Source: an uncultured Atopobiaceae bacterium
GTDB taxonomy: Bacteria > Actinomycetota > Coriobacteriia > Coriobacteriales > Atopobiaceae
NCBI GenBank assembly: GCA_905235165.1
Contig: CAJOKK010000009.1
Coordinates: 1-28,719 of the forward strand
Direction: 5' to 3'
DNA: 28,719 bases
Part shown: in pieces, positions 7,428-14,786 of the stretch
Layout: each line of letters begins with the position of its first letter
Numbering within the stretch: position 1 is the stretch's first letter
The notes under the pieces: generated by a model
The model's database searches: none
Told to the model about the DNA's origin: nothing
Seen by the model: the letters and a program-made list of their open reading frames with translations, nothing else
Translations under genes and position numbers: made by a program

Positions 7428-8426
7428 ATGCCCGATGTCATAGACAAACAGACGGTTGAGCGGGAGGATATCTGGCTTGATTCCTCCGATGGCAGTACGC
7501 GACTCCACGGCGTGATCTGGTGGCCAAAAGGCATGGGTCCTGTGGCTGCGCAAGAGCAGCCTTGGGAATCGGTCGAGAGGCCAAAGGCCGTCATACAGAT
7601 CGTTCATGGGATGGCTGAGCACATTTCGCGCTACGACGACTTCGCGCGTTTTCTCGCCTGCCAAGGGTATGTGGTCTGCGGTCATGACCACATCAATCAC
7701 GGCGAGAGCTCTCGCCCTGAGCAGTGGGGCAAGCTCCCCCTCAAGACGGGAAGCGAGACGCTTATCAACGACGTGGGTTGTCTGCGACGCTTCGTGCGTG
7801 ACAAGCTTCCCGAGGACACACCGTGCTTCCTCTTTGGGCATTCCATGGGCAGCTTCATCGTGCGCTGCTACATCTCGCGTCGGGGCAAAGGCTTCAAGGG
7901 TGCGATCATTTGCGGCACGGGGCAGATTCCGTCGGCAACCTCTTCTATGGGCCTGCTTGCCTGCAAGGCCATAGCGACCGTGTGGGGAGAGGATACCATC
8001 AGCCCGATGATCGACAACATGGGCGTGGGTGCCTATGCAAAGGCCATCGAAGACGCTCGCACGCCGGTCGACTGGCTGTCGTTTAACCATACCAACGTGC
8101 AGAACTACCTTGCGGACGAGGCCTGTGGCTTCCCCTTCTCGGTGGGTGGCTACGGTGCCCTGATGATGCTGACGCGTGAGGCATGCGATGAGTCATGCGG
8201 GCTGACGACCCCTCCCGATCTGCCCCTGCTCTACATTGCGGGTGAGGATGACCCGGTTGGCGATAGGGGAGAGGGCGTGCGTGCGGCAGCCCAGATGGCA
8301 CGCGACTCGGGTTCTGAGGATGTGACGGTCATCATCTACGAGGATATGCGCCACGAGATCTTGAACGAGACCGAACACCAGAAGGTCTATGACGACGTGC
8401 TTTCTTGGATCGAGAGCCATCTCTAG
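7428..8426 (+). CDS. Alpha/beta hydrolase, monoacylglycerol lipase/lysophospholipase-like
   Basis: A 332-residue cytosolic serine hydrolase of the Hydrolase_4 (PldB/monoglyceride lipase) group. Visible are HGMAEHISRYDDFA after strand 3 (HG oxyanion motif), the nucleophile elbow GHSMG with Ser139, the acid loop GEDDPVGD, and the catalytic His in DMRHEIL near the C-terminus. ATG 7428 is preferred over ATG 7422, because AAGGGG ends at 7421 and leaves 6 bp only for the former. The next gene, 47 bp downstream, is glycerol kinase, so a route from monoacylglycerol to glycerol to glycerol-3-phosphate is plausible. The substrate is not proven by the sequence. Confidence 0.87.
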   Translation: MPDVIDKQTVEREDIWLDSSDGSTRLHGVIWWPKGMGPVAAQEQPWESVERPKAVIQIVHGMAEHISRYDDFARFLACQGYVVCGHDHINHGESSRPEQWGKLPLKTGSETLINDVGCLRRFVRDKLPEDTPCFLFGHSMGSFIVRCYISRRGKGFKGAIICGTGQIPSATSSMGLLACKAIATVWGEDTISPMIDNMGVGAYAKAIEDARTPVDWLSFNHTNVQNYLADEACGFPFSVGGYGALMMLTREACDESCGLTTPPDLPLLYIAGEDDPVGDRGEGVRAAAQMARDSGSEDVTVIIYEDMRHEILNETEHQKVYDDVLSWIESHL

Positions 8427-8473
8427 CCTGATTTCCCTGCATGTGTCAGGTCACCGAGTTCGAAAGGAATACG

Positions 8474-9960
8474 ATGCCCGAGCAGTATGTGATTGCCCTC
8501 GATCAGGGCACTACCTCGTCGCGTGCCGTACTTACAAGAAGGGCCAGATGCTCGATGTGGCCCAGCGCGAGTTCCCGCAGATCTTTCCCTCACCCGGTTG
8601 GGTCGAGCATAACCCGCAGGACATCTTGCTTTCGCAGATAGGGTCGCTTTCTGAGCTCGTGGCCCGAAACGGCCTCAAGGCCAGCGACATCGCCGCTATC
8701 GGCATCGACAACCAGCGCGAGACCACCCTCGTGTGGGATCGCGCTACGGGTCACCCCATCGCTAACGCCATCGTGTGGCAGTGTCGGCGCACGGCGGACA
8801 TGGTTGAGCAGCTCTGCTCCGATCCTGAGGTATCGCGTACCATCCAGGAGAAGACCGGCTTGCTTCCCGATGCCTACTTCTCGGCTAGCAAGGTCAAGTG
8901 GCTGCTCGACAACGTGGATGGTGCGCGTGAGCGTGCCGAGAAGGGCGAGCTCGTGTTTGGCACCGTTGACACCTGGCTCATCTGGGTGCTGACCGGCGGT
9001 AAGGTCCATGCGACTGACGTCACGAACGCAAGCCGCACGATGCTCTTCAACATTCATGAGGGCACCTGGGATCCCTGGCTGCTCGACCTCTTTGACATTC
9101 CGGCATCGATGATGCCCGACGTGCGTCCTTCCTCTGGCTTCTTTGGCGAGACCGACCATACCGGCGTGCCCTCTGGCATTCCCATCACGGGTGTGGCGGG
9201 AGACCAGCAGGCGGCCCTCTTTGGCCAGTGCTGCTTTGAGCCGGGGCAGGCCAAGAACACCTACGGAACGGGTTGCTTCTTGCTGATGCACACAGGTGCC
9301 GAGGCCTGCGCCTCAAAAAACGGCTTGGTCACTACCATTGCAGCCTCTGCCCCAGGGACCGAACACCTCGAGTATGCGCTCGAGGGCAGCGTCTTCATGG
9401 CGGGTGCGACCATTCAGTGGCTGCGCGACGAGATGGGGCTCATCAAGTCGGCCTCGGAGTCTGAGTCGGTTGCTCGTGCCGTCTCCGATACGGCGGGCGT
9501 CTATCTCGTACCTGCCTTCACTGGCTTGGGCGCACCCTACTGGAAACCCAACGCGCGCGGCACCATCGTGGGCATGACGCGCGGAAATCGACACCACGTC
9601 GTGCGTGCGGCCCTCGAGTCTATGGCCTATCAGATCTTTGACCTCGCAAAAGCCATGGAGGCGGATTCGGGCGAGCCGCTGAGCCAGCTCTCCGTGGATG
9701 GTGGCGCTTCTCGGAACGACCTGCTCATGCAGTTCCAAGCCGACATCTTGGGCTGTGAGCTGCATCGTCCGCAAAACATCGAGACGACCGCCCTGGGTGC
9801 CGCCTATCTTGCCGGCCTCGCGGTTGGTTTCTGGAAGGGCACGAACGACCTGCTTGCCCTGCGCTCAGACGACGACGTCTTTGCTCCAAAGATGTCGCGT
9901 CGTCGGGCGGAGGAGCTGCTTGATGGCTGGGCGGATGCGGTCAGGCATGCCATCGGCTAG
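8474..9960 (+). pseudogene. glpK: Glycerol kinase with N-terminal frameshift
   Basis: The start ATG 8474 has AAAGGA 5 bp upstream and reads MPEQYVIALDQGTTSSRAVL, the normal GlpK N-terminus with its phosphate loop. Near 8531-8536 the frame is lost: that frame stops near 8641, while the rest of GlpK (from KKGQMLDVAQREF to the end at 9960) continues in another frame. By comparison with E. coli GlpK, two residues (typically hydrophobic-Asp) are missing between AVL and KKG, so a net 4-base deletion fits best; a 1-base loss would also restore frame but leave the loop one residue short. The rest is intact: NQRETT, GTVDTWLIW, ASRTMLFNI, GDQQAALFG, KNTYGTGCF, GLGAPYW and VDGGASRND. An internal ATG at 8548 has an AAGGGC before it but would lack the phosphate loop. 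It could be a recent pseudogene or a sequencing or assembly error. Confidence 0.85.
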
Positions 9961-9966
9961 GAAGAT

Positions 9967-9994
9967 TTGCACTACGAGCAAACCCGTCTAAGAT
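9967..9994 (+). promoter_or_regulatory. Candidate promoter for the small EF-hand-like protein gene
   Basis: TTGCAC (9967-9972) and TAAGAT (9989-9994) are separated by 16 bp, in the 86-bp gap after glpK. The match to consensus is partial, so this is a tentative call. Confidence 0.35.
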
Positions 9995-10046
9995 AGGTTA
10001 CGCAAGCACCATCGCAACGATGCGCTGACGATGAAGGGGGAGTCAC

Positions 10047-10370
10047 ATGGCACTCGATAAAGAGGGGATTATCGAGCAAATCACGGATGTCGCTGAGGAG
10101 GCAAGCGAGGTCGTATCGACTTTTATTGAGCGCGCCAAGCCTGTCGTAATCAATGCGGTTGACAAGGCTGCCGAGAAGGCGGCGCCAGTACTCGAACGGA
10201 TAGCTGATGTTGCGGGTCTTGCCTTCAGCCGTGTGGTTGACTTTGTTGAGGAGAAGACCGGAAGCGACCTTGATGGTGACGGCTTCATCGGGGGTGTGCC
10301 CGCATCGGGAGATGAGGTTCCCGTTCAGCGCGTTGATCACACTTCCGATAAGGGCACGGTAGACGAATAG
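10047..10370 (+). CDS. Small amphipathic-helical protein with one EF-hand-like loop
   Basis: A 107-residue protein that I do not recognise as a named family. Residues 5 to about 70 look like long amphipathic helices rich in Glu, Ala, Val and Lys (VVINAVDKAAEKAAPVLERI). Residues 74-85 (DLDGDGFIGGVP) fit the first nine positions of an EF-hand or dockerin calcium loop, with Asp74, Asp76, Asp78 and Ile81, but position 12 is proline instead of Glu/Asp, so calcium binding may be weak or absent. The C-terminus is polar and acidic. There is no signal peptide. ATG 10047 has a strong AAGGGGGAG site. It stands alone between glpK and a convergent MarR gene. Confidence 0.75.
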   Translation: MALDKEGIIEQITDVAEEASEVVSTFIERAKPVVINAVDKAAEKAAPVLERIADVAGLAFSRVVDFVEEKTGSDLDGDGFIGGVPASGDEVPVQRVDHTSDKGTVDE

Positions 10371-10418
10371 CCCTGGCTTCGCGTTTCCTGTTCTCCCGTT
10401 TCCCTCCGATTTAACCTG

Positions 10419-10475
10419 AGCGCCGGCCCTCCCCCTGCTGTGCAGTTACTGCATCGCAAGGGAAGGGCCGGCGCT
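10419..10475. terminator. Likely terminator hairpin between convergent genes
   Basis: AGCGCCGGCCCT (10419-10430) pairs perfectly with AGGGCCGGCGCT (10464-10475); the inner bases CCCC and GGGA extend it partly. No clean T-run follows on either strand, so efficiency is uncertain. It lies between the small-protein gene and the MarR gene and may serve both. Confidence 0.6.
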
Positions 10476-10498
10476 TCGTGTTTGTTGCGTCTTGTGGG

Positions 10499-11113
10499 CT
10501 AGGCCTGGCGCAGGGGAGGCTTGTCACCTTCCCAGCCGTGTCGCTCGCACTCGCCATGCTCGTGCGGGCCATGCGGGCCGCGAGGGCCGTGCGGGCCGTG
10601 CGGGCCGTGCGGGCCCCGAGGCGGTGCGTAGGGGTCGTCACCGAGCGCGATGAGCTTCTCCTCAAGCGATGCGGTGATCTTGTCCACGAGGGCTTCGAAC
10701 TGCTCGCGCTCTTCGTCAGTCAGACAGTCAAGCGCATCGCTGCGGGGCTCCATGTCGGAGGGGGAGGGGGCGGCCGCAGCGCCTTCGGCAGTGAGCTTAA
10801 CGACCGTCACCCGGCCGTCCTGCTCTGACTTCTGCCTCGTGACATATCCCTTCTCCTCGAGCTTTGCCAGAAGCTCCGAGAGCGATTGCTGCCTCATGTC
10901 GAGCAGGTAGGACAGCTCACGTTGCGTAGTTTCGGGCTTTGCGGCGAGCAGGGCGAGGATGCGACCCTGTCCGCGGGTTGGGTCTCCGAAGGCCCCGTGA
11001 TTGCGCGCGTTGCGCATGTGGTAGCGGTGCATCAGGCGACCCATCCGAGCGGTCTTGTGGGGAAGCGACCTCTCTGGCTGATGGCCTACTTCCTTCGTCA
11101 TGCCGTCTTGCAT
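10499..11113 (-). CDS. MarR-family transcriptional regulator with Gly-Pro-His tail
   Basis: A 204-residue regulator. The winged helix-turn-helix spans about residues 48-111, with TTQRELSYLLDMRQQSLSEL as the recognition region and the wing at VTRQKSEQDGRVTVVKLTAEG (residues 91-111, quoted in part). Residues 166-192 form a collagen-like tail of Gly-Pro-His units with seven histidines and a cysteine, which might bind Ni, Zn or Cu. ATG 11113 has AAAGGAG 6 bp upstream. Two identical palindromes lie 45-114 bp upstream, so autoregulation is likely. The divergent neighbour is a CPBP-family membrane protease, a candidate target. The ligand is unknown. Confidence 0.9.
   Translation of the reverse strand: MQDGMTKEVGHQPERSLPHKTARMGRLMHRYHMRNARNHGAFGDPTRGQGRILALLAAKPETTQRELSYLLDMRQQSLSELLAKLEEKGYVTRQKSEQDGRVTVVKLTAEGAAAAPSPSDMEPRSDALDCLTDEEREQFEALVDKITASLEEKLIALGDDPYAPPRGPHGPHGPHGPRGPHGPHEHGECERHGWEGDKPPLRQA
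10560..10620 (-). repeat. 9-bp tandem repeat in the MarR tail
   Basis: Units of GGGCCGTGC repeat about six times with small changes and encode the Gly-Pro-His/Gly-Pro-Arg tail. The period keeps the reading frame, so copy number may vary between strains without breaking the gene. Confidence 0.75.
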
Positions 11114-11157
11114 GTCGTGCTCCTTTCGTTATGCATCCTTGTGTCACCAGTAGAATA

Positions 11158-11169
11158 ACAGGTACCTGT
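11158..11169. promoter_or_regulatory. MarR operator candidate, copy 1
   Basis: A perfect 12-bp palindrome, ACAGGTACCTGT, 45 bp upstream of the marR start codon. The same 12 bases recur at 11216-11227. On the minus strand it is followed at once by TATTCT, a possible -10 box, so a bound repressor would block marR transcription. Confidence 0.75.
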
Positions 11170-11215
11170 GTAATTGCATTCGACCTTTTCCTTGACCACA
11201 GAGGCTTCATAAAAC

Positions 11216-11227
11216 ACAGGTACCTGT
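11216..11227. promoter_or_regulatory. MarR operator candidate, copy 2
   Basis: Second exact copy of ACAGGTACCTGT, 58 bp centre to centre from copy 1. Flanks are mirrored (AACA...TGTG at copy 1, ACACA...TGTTAA at copy 2), as if the pair is itself inverted. It lies between marR and the divergent protease gene. Confidence 0.75.
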
Positions 11228-11277
11228 TAAATTAGTTTGCCTGCTCTATCTGGCAGCTCCGTAGGCGGGAACGGTCG

Positions 11278-11336
11278 CCCATCTCGGTAAAGACGGGGAA
11301 GCCTTCTCGTATACTTGACCTGTCCGACGAGATGGG
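11278..11336 (+). promoter_or_regulatory. Candidate promoter of the CPBP protease gene within an inverted repeat
   Basis: TATACT at 11310-11315 is a good -10 box; no clear -35 box is seen. It lies between the perfect 9-bp inverted repeats CCCATCTCG (11278-11286) and CGAGATGGG (11328-11336), which could be an operator or the base of a leader hairpin. Confidence 0.4.
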
Positions 11337-11380
11337 ACGCGCCGTCACTTTGGGCGGCGTGCTACGGGAACGAGGTCCCC

Positions 11381-12436
11381 ATGGGAAAGATCCGCATGAA
11401 CGCAGGCGTGGGAACACTGTTCGTGGCTATGCTGTCGTATCTAGCGGTTGCCGTTGCCAGCGTCGCGGGTTACTTTGTCGCCAGCATCTTTGGATGGGAT
11501 CTCGAGATCGCCGCGACCGGAAGCGCCGCCGTCGTGGCTCTGTTGATCATCGCGGCACTTGGTGGTGCCAGCTGGCTGCACCCAGATTCTGAGGCGGTCT
11601 TTGATGCCTTTGACTTCATGTGGTGGATCATCGTGGTCAGCTTTGTATTGATGACCTGGGATCTCTTTGACTACGTGGCATCCGGTTCCGTGGTGCCGGC
11701 AGGTTGGGTGGGGCGTATTGTCAACATGGCCTTGCTCTCCCTTGCCATTGGTATCTCCGAGGAGTGCATGTATCGAGGTGCCCTGTTTGGTGGCTTGCTT
11801 GCCTGTTTCGGTGGGAGCAGAAAGGGACTCTTCGTAGCGGTGGGAATCGTGTCGCTTGCCTTTGGCTGTGCGCATGTTACCCTAGACGACTTTGACCTCA
11901 ACAACTGGTTGACCATCGTTCAGGGCCTGCTCAAGATCTGTCAGACGGGCATCTATTCCGTGATGCTGTGCGCGGTGGTTCTCAAGACGAAGAACTTTAT
12001 CGGAGCCGCGCTCGTTCATGCCCTCGACGACTTTCTCCTGTTCTTGGTTCCCTTTGCCCTGTTTGGGGAGACCTTCGAGACGGAATACGTTGCCCAGGGA
12101 ACTGACGAAGCCATCGCGACCATCATTCTCTATCTGGCGGTGATTGCGCTCTACCTTCCCGTCTTCGTCAAGGCCGTCAAGACTCTGAGGGCAATCGAGC
12201 TGCCGCAATTCGGTCCGTTTAACCACGAGGTCGAATCACATGACCTTCCTCCCGTGCCTGTCGAGCTTCAGGATGCGCGGGCAACGTTTGCGGCCTCTCC
12301 GCTTCCGCCGCAAGAGGCTGCCTTTTATCCGCAGCAGCCGCAGGGTGAACCTTCCGTTCCCTTGAGTGTTGAAGGCTTCGACACTGCGGGCGAGCAGGCT
12401 GTTAGCGACGGTGCCTCTCTGCATAGTTGCGAATAA
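11381..12436 (+). CDS. CPBP-family intramembrane glutamic protease (CAAX-like)
   Basis: A 351-residue membrane protein with about eight hydrophobic segments up to residue 265, then a hydrophilic Pro/Gln-rich tail of about 85 residues. The family motifs are present: Glu127-Glu128 with Arg132 in EECMYRG, FGCAHV with His165, and HALDD with His213. Relatives are Rce1-type proteases and bacteriocin self-immunity or maturation proteins. ATG 11381 has a weak GAGG site 5 bp upstream; ATG 11396 is an alternative. It is divergent from marR, and its last 35 bp overlap the convergent LTA-synthase-like gene. The substrate is unknown. The long cytoplasmic tail is unusual for the family. Confidence 0.85.
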   Translation: MGKIRMNAGVGTLFVAMLSYLAVAVASVAGYFVASIFGWDLEIAATGSAAVVALLIIAALGGASWLHPDSEAVFDAFDFMWWIIVVSFVLMTWDLFDYVASGSVVPAGWVGRIVNMALLSLAIGISEECMYRGALFGGLLACFGGSRKGLFVAVGIVSLAFGCAHVTLDDFDLNNWLTIVQGLLKICQTGIYSVMLCAVVLKTKNFIGAALVHALDDFLLFLVPFALFGETFETEYVAQGTDEAIATIILYLAVIALYLPVFVKAVKTLRAIELPQFGPFNHEVESHDLPPVPVELQDARATFAASPLPPQEAAFYPQQPQGEPSVPLSVEGFDTAGEQAVSDGASLHSCE

Positions 12437-14555
12437 GCTCGTCGGCGAGCTCCCAGGGGTCGAGCTCCTTTCCCGTCTGGTTCAGCTTTGCCGTGAGGTT
12501 GGCTGTGAAGGTGTCCTCGGGCTCGCCGAAGACATGGCGGAAGTAGTCGCTTTCGAGAACCGCGCTGCTGTAGTCGATCTTCTGGGCAACCTGCTCGTGA
12601 ATGGCCTCGACATAGCCATCGGGAATTTGGGCGTCCTGAGCGGGTGTGAAGGTGTCCGTCGCATTGATATAGCAACCGAGGTCGGTCTTCCAGTCATAGC
12701 TGAGGTCGAAGACGAGCGGCGCACGGTCGCTGAAGACGTCACGGCCAGGCAGGAGGCGCGAGTCCCACTCAGTGCCAAAGAGGTTCAGGAGCGTGGGAAG
12801 GATGTCCATGCTCGAGCAAGGCGTGTCGACGACGATGGGCTTCTTTCGCTTTTCGAGGGAGCCGCTCCAGATGATGAGTCGGTTGTGGTCGCGGTCAAGG
12901 ATCGAGCTGACCTCATGGCCGTAGAGCTCGGAAAGAAGCGGGAGGCTATCGGGGGAGTCGCCGTCAAGGCCGTAGGGGAAGTGATCGGCCGCCACGACGA
13001 TGACGGTACGGTTGGAGATCTTTCGCTTCTCAAGCTGCTTGATGAGGTATTCCAGGGCCTTATCAAGCTCGATGTTGGCTGCGAGGTAGGCCTTGACGTC
13101 ATCTGAGTAGGGGAGGTCCTTCACCTCGTTCCAATGCTTGCGCGACATGTCGTTCATGTCGAGCCCGTAGATGCCGTGGCCACTGACAGACATGTAGTAC
13201 ACGTTGAAGGGATGCTTGGCGTCGCCCAGCTTTCCGTAGAGATTGCTCCAGGTACCCTGCAGCATCTCGAGGTCGCTCTCCGGCCACTGCTGCTCGACCC
13301 ACTGCTCCATGCCATTGCCCATGCCCATGAAGCCGTTGTTATAGCCCAAGGCGTTGTGCGTGATGTTTCGGTCGTAGTAGGTGTAGTCGTTGTTGTGGAA
13401 GGCCCAGCCTTCGTAGCCAAGGCGATTGAGCATGAAGCCCATGGTCAGGTACTTGTTATGCTCCGTCGTGTCGGTGAAGGAGGCACCGCCGTCTGTGGGG
13501 AGCATGCCAAAGAGGTTGAGATACTCGCCACCGGTGGTGCCGGCACTCGCGGGTTGGTAGTAGTCGCTGAACTGGATGCCCTTGGTGGCCATGCGATAGA
13601 GCGTGGGCGTGATATCTTGCCGGATGGCCTCGCTGCAGAAGGCCTCAGCCGAGATGAAGATGAGGTTATAGCCCTTGAAGAGGCCGGTCATCTCGTTTTT
13701 CCTGCTCGGCTCCTGTGCGCTGACGTAAGCATCGAGCGCCGCCCAGGTTTCGTTCCCGTCGGAGGGGAGCGCAGAGAAGTCGATGTCGAGCGTGCTAGGG
13801 TCGTACTTCTTAGCTGTGGTCTCCTTGGCTTCCTGCGAAGGGTCGTTGTCGCTGGGATTGACCTGCAGGCGTTGGGAAATGTCTGGGGAAGCCAGCTGGC
13901 GCTGGATGTTGAGGCGCAGGCTGGTGAGGTAGCCAAAGTTTCGGACGCCCGCCTCGAAGGAGTAGCGGCTCGTGTAGACGAGCCCGAAGTTACCCAAAAG
14001 CGTTATGAGGGTCAGCGTGCAGAGGTGGGTCGCGACTGCGATACCCACGAGACGCCAGGCCCTCTTGAAGTCGATCCTCTGTGCGCGGTCATAGGGCATG
14101 ACAACGGCATAGAGAAGCGCGGGGAGCAGGAAGAGGGCGATGTGGGCAAGGCCCGACGCGTTGAAGACGAGCACAAAGATCTGGTCGGAGAAGCTCCGCG
14201 TTGCCTGGGAGGCACCGCTGAACACGGTGACGGGGTCGTAGAGCACCTTGAACTCGCAAAACACGAAGTACTCGATACCAAAGAGGACGCAGATGGCGAG
14301 CAGGGTGAGCAGGCGCATGAGGCGGTTGACCTGAGGCCGCGAGCTCAGGGAGGTGAGCAGGTCGAGGAAGATTCCCGCTGTCACCGAGAAGAGGGTGATG
14401 GGGACGATCGAGGGGATGAAGTCTCCGAGCGTGGAGGCCTTGAAGACGAGCTCGAGCCACAACAGCGCAAGCGACAGCAACATCCAGGCAGGCAGGGACC
14501 CCACGTGCCGTCTGAGGCGCGCGATGCCATCAATGATGTTTGCTATAGCTTTCAC
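12402..14555 (-). CDS. LTA synthase-like membrane phosphoglycerol transferase (sulfatase fold)
   Basis: A 717-residue protein. About five membrane segments lie within residues 22-195, followed by an extracellular alkaline-phosphatase/sulfatase domain from about 295 to 620. The metal-site Glu304 is in NLIFISAEAF, the nucleophile Thr is at 340 or 341 in SAGTTGGEYLNLFG, and later metal ligands fit SVSGHG and VVAADHFPYG. This is the layout of lipoteichoic-acid synthase and of OpgB-type phosphoglycerol transferases. It probably moves glycerol-phosphate or a similar group onto a cell-envelope glycolipid. GTG 14555 is the start, with GGGAG about 8 bp upstream. It has no partner genes; rnfC is divergent. 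Confidence 0.88.
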   Translation of the reverse strand: MKAIANIIDGIARLRRHVGSLPAWMLLSLALLWLELVFKASTLGDFIPSIVPITLFSVTAGIFLDLLTSLSSRPQVNRLMRLLTLLAICVLFGIEYFVFCEFKVLYDPVTVFSGASQATRSFSDQIFVLVFNASGLAHIALFLLPALLYAVVMPYDRAQRIDFKRAWRLVGIAVATHLCTLTLITLLGNFGLVYTSRYSFEAGVRNFGYLTSLRLNIQRQLASPDISQRLQVNPSDNDPSQEAKETTAKKYDPSTLDIDFSALPSDGNETWAALDAYVSAQEPSRKNEMTGLFKGYNLIFISAEAFCSEAIRQDITPTLYRMATKGIQFSDYYQPASAGTTGGEYLNLFGMLPTDGGASFTDTTEHNKYLTMGFMLNRLGYEGWAFHNNDYTYYDRNITHNALGYNNGFMGMGNGMEQWVEQQWPESDLEMLQGTWSNLYGKLGDAKHPFNVYYMSVSGHGIYGLDMNDMSRKHWNEVKDLPYSDDVKAYLAANIELDKALEYLIKQLEKRKISNRTVIVVAADHFPYGLDGDSPDSLPLLSELYGHEVSSILDRDHNRLIIWSGSLEKRKKPIVVDTPCSSMDILPTLLNLFGTEWDSRLLPGRDVFSDRAPLVFDLSYDWKTDLGCYINATDTFTPAQDAQIPDGYVEAIHEQVAQKIDYSSAVLESDYFRHVFGEPEDTFTANLTAKLNQTGKELDPWELADELIRNYAERHRR

Positions 14556-14786
14556 CTACGCATCTCCCAAAGGCTGCCGCTCTGATGGGATAGTCCATCA
14601 TACCCGAGGGACGTGGAGCTGAGCGCCGCTTCTTCCCCCTATGGACGAGGCGACAATTCGGCGATGGGTCGCATTTTTCGCGCAAACATCCGCTGCTGGG
14701 ATGCGTCTCGCATTTCATAGGGTGCTCGGGTATGCTCGTATGACGCTTTAGCATCAGATCCCTACGTGAGAGGCCAATGGAGGCTT
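14556..14786. promoter_or_regulatory. Divergent promoter region with mirrored -10-like boxes
   Basis: CTCGGGTATG occurs on the plus strand at 14725-14734 and on the minus strand at 14599-14608, a perfect 10-bp inverted repeat 116 bp apart. Each reads on into a -10-like hexamer: TATGCT toward rnfC and TATGAT toward the LTA-synthase-like gene. A small hairpin, TGATGG (14583-14588) with CCATCA (14595-14600), overlaps the leftward one. GGAGG at 14779-14783 lies only 3 bp before the rnfC ATG. Confidence 0.4.

Noticed and set aside
5886..7594. Long open frames on the minus strand opposite the Ala/Lys tail
   Set aside because: They are Leu/Gly/Ser- or Ala-rich mirror images of the repeated coding DNA and have no family signature.
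8528..8545. Programmed ribosomal frameshift in glpK
   Set aside because: A -1 shift would be needed, but there is no X-XXY-YYZ slippery sequence and no obvious downstream pseudoknot; the tandem AGA-AGG codons favour +1 shifts, the wrong direction. A base loss fits the family alignment better.
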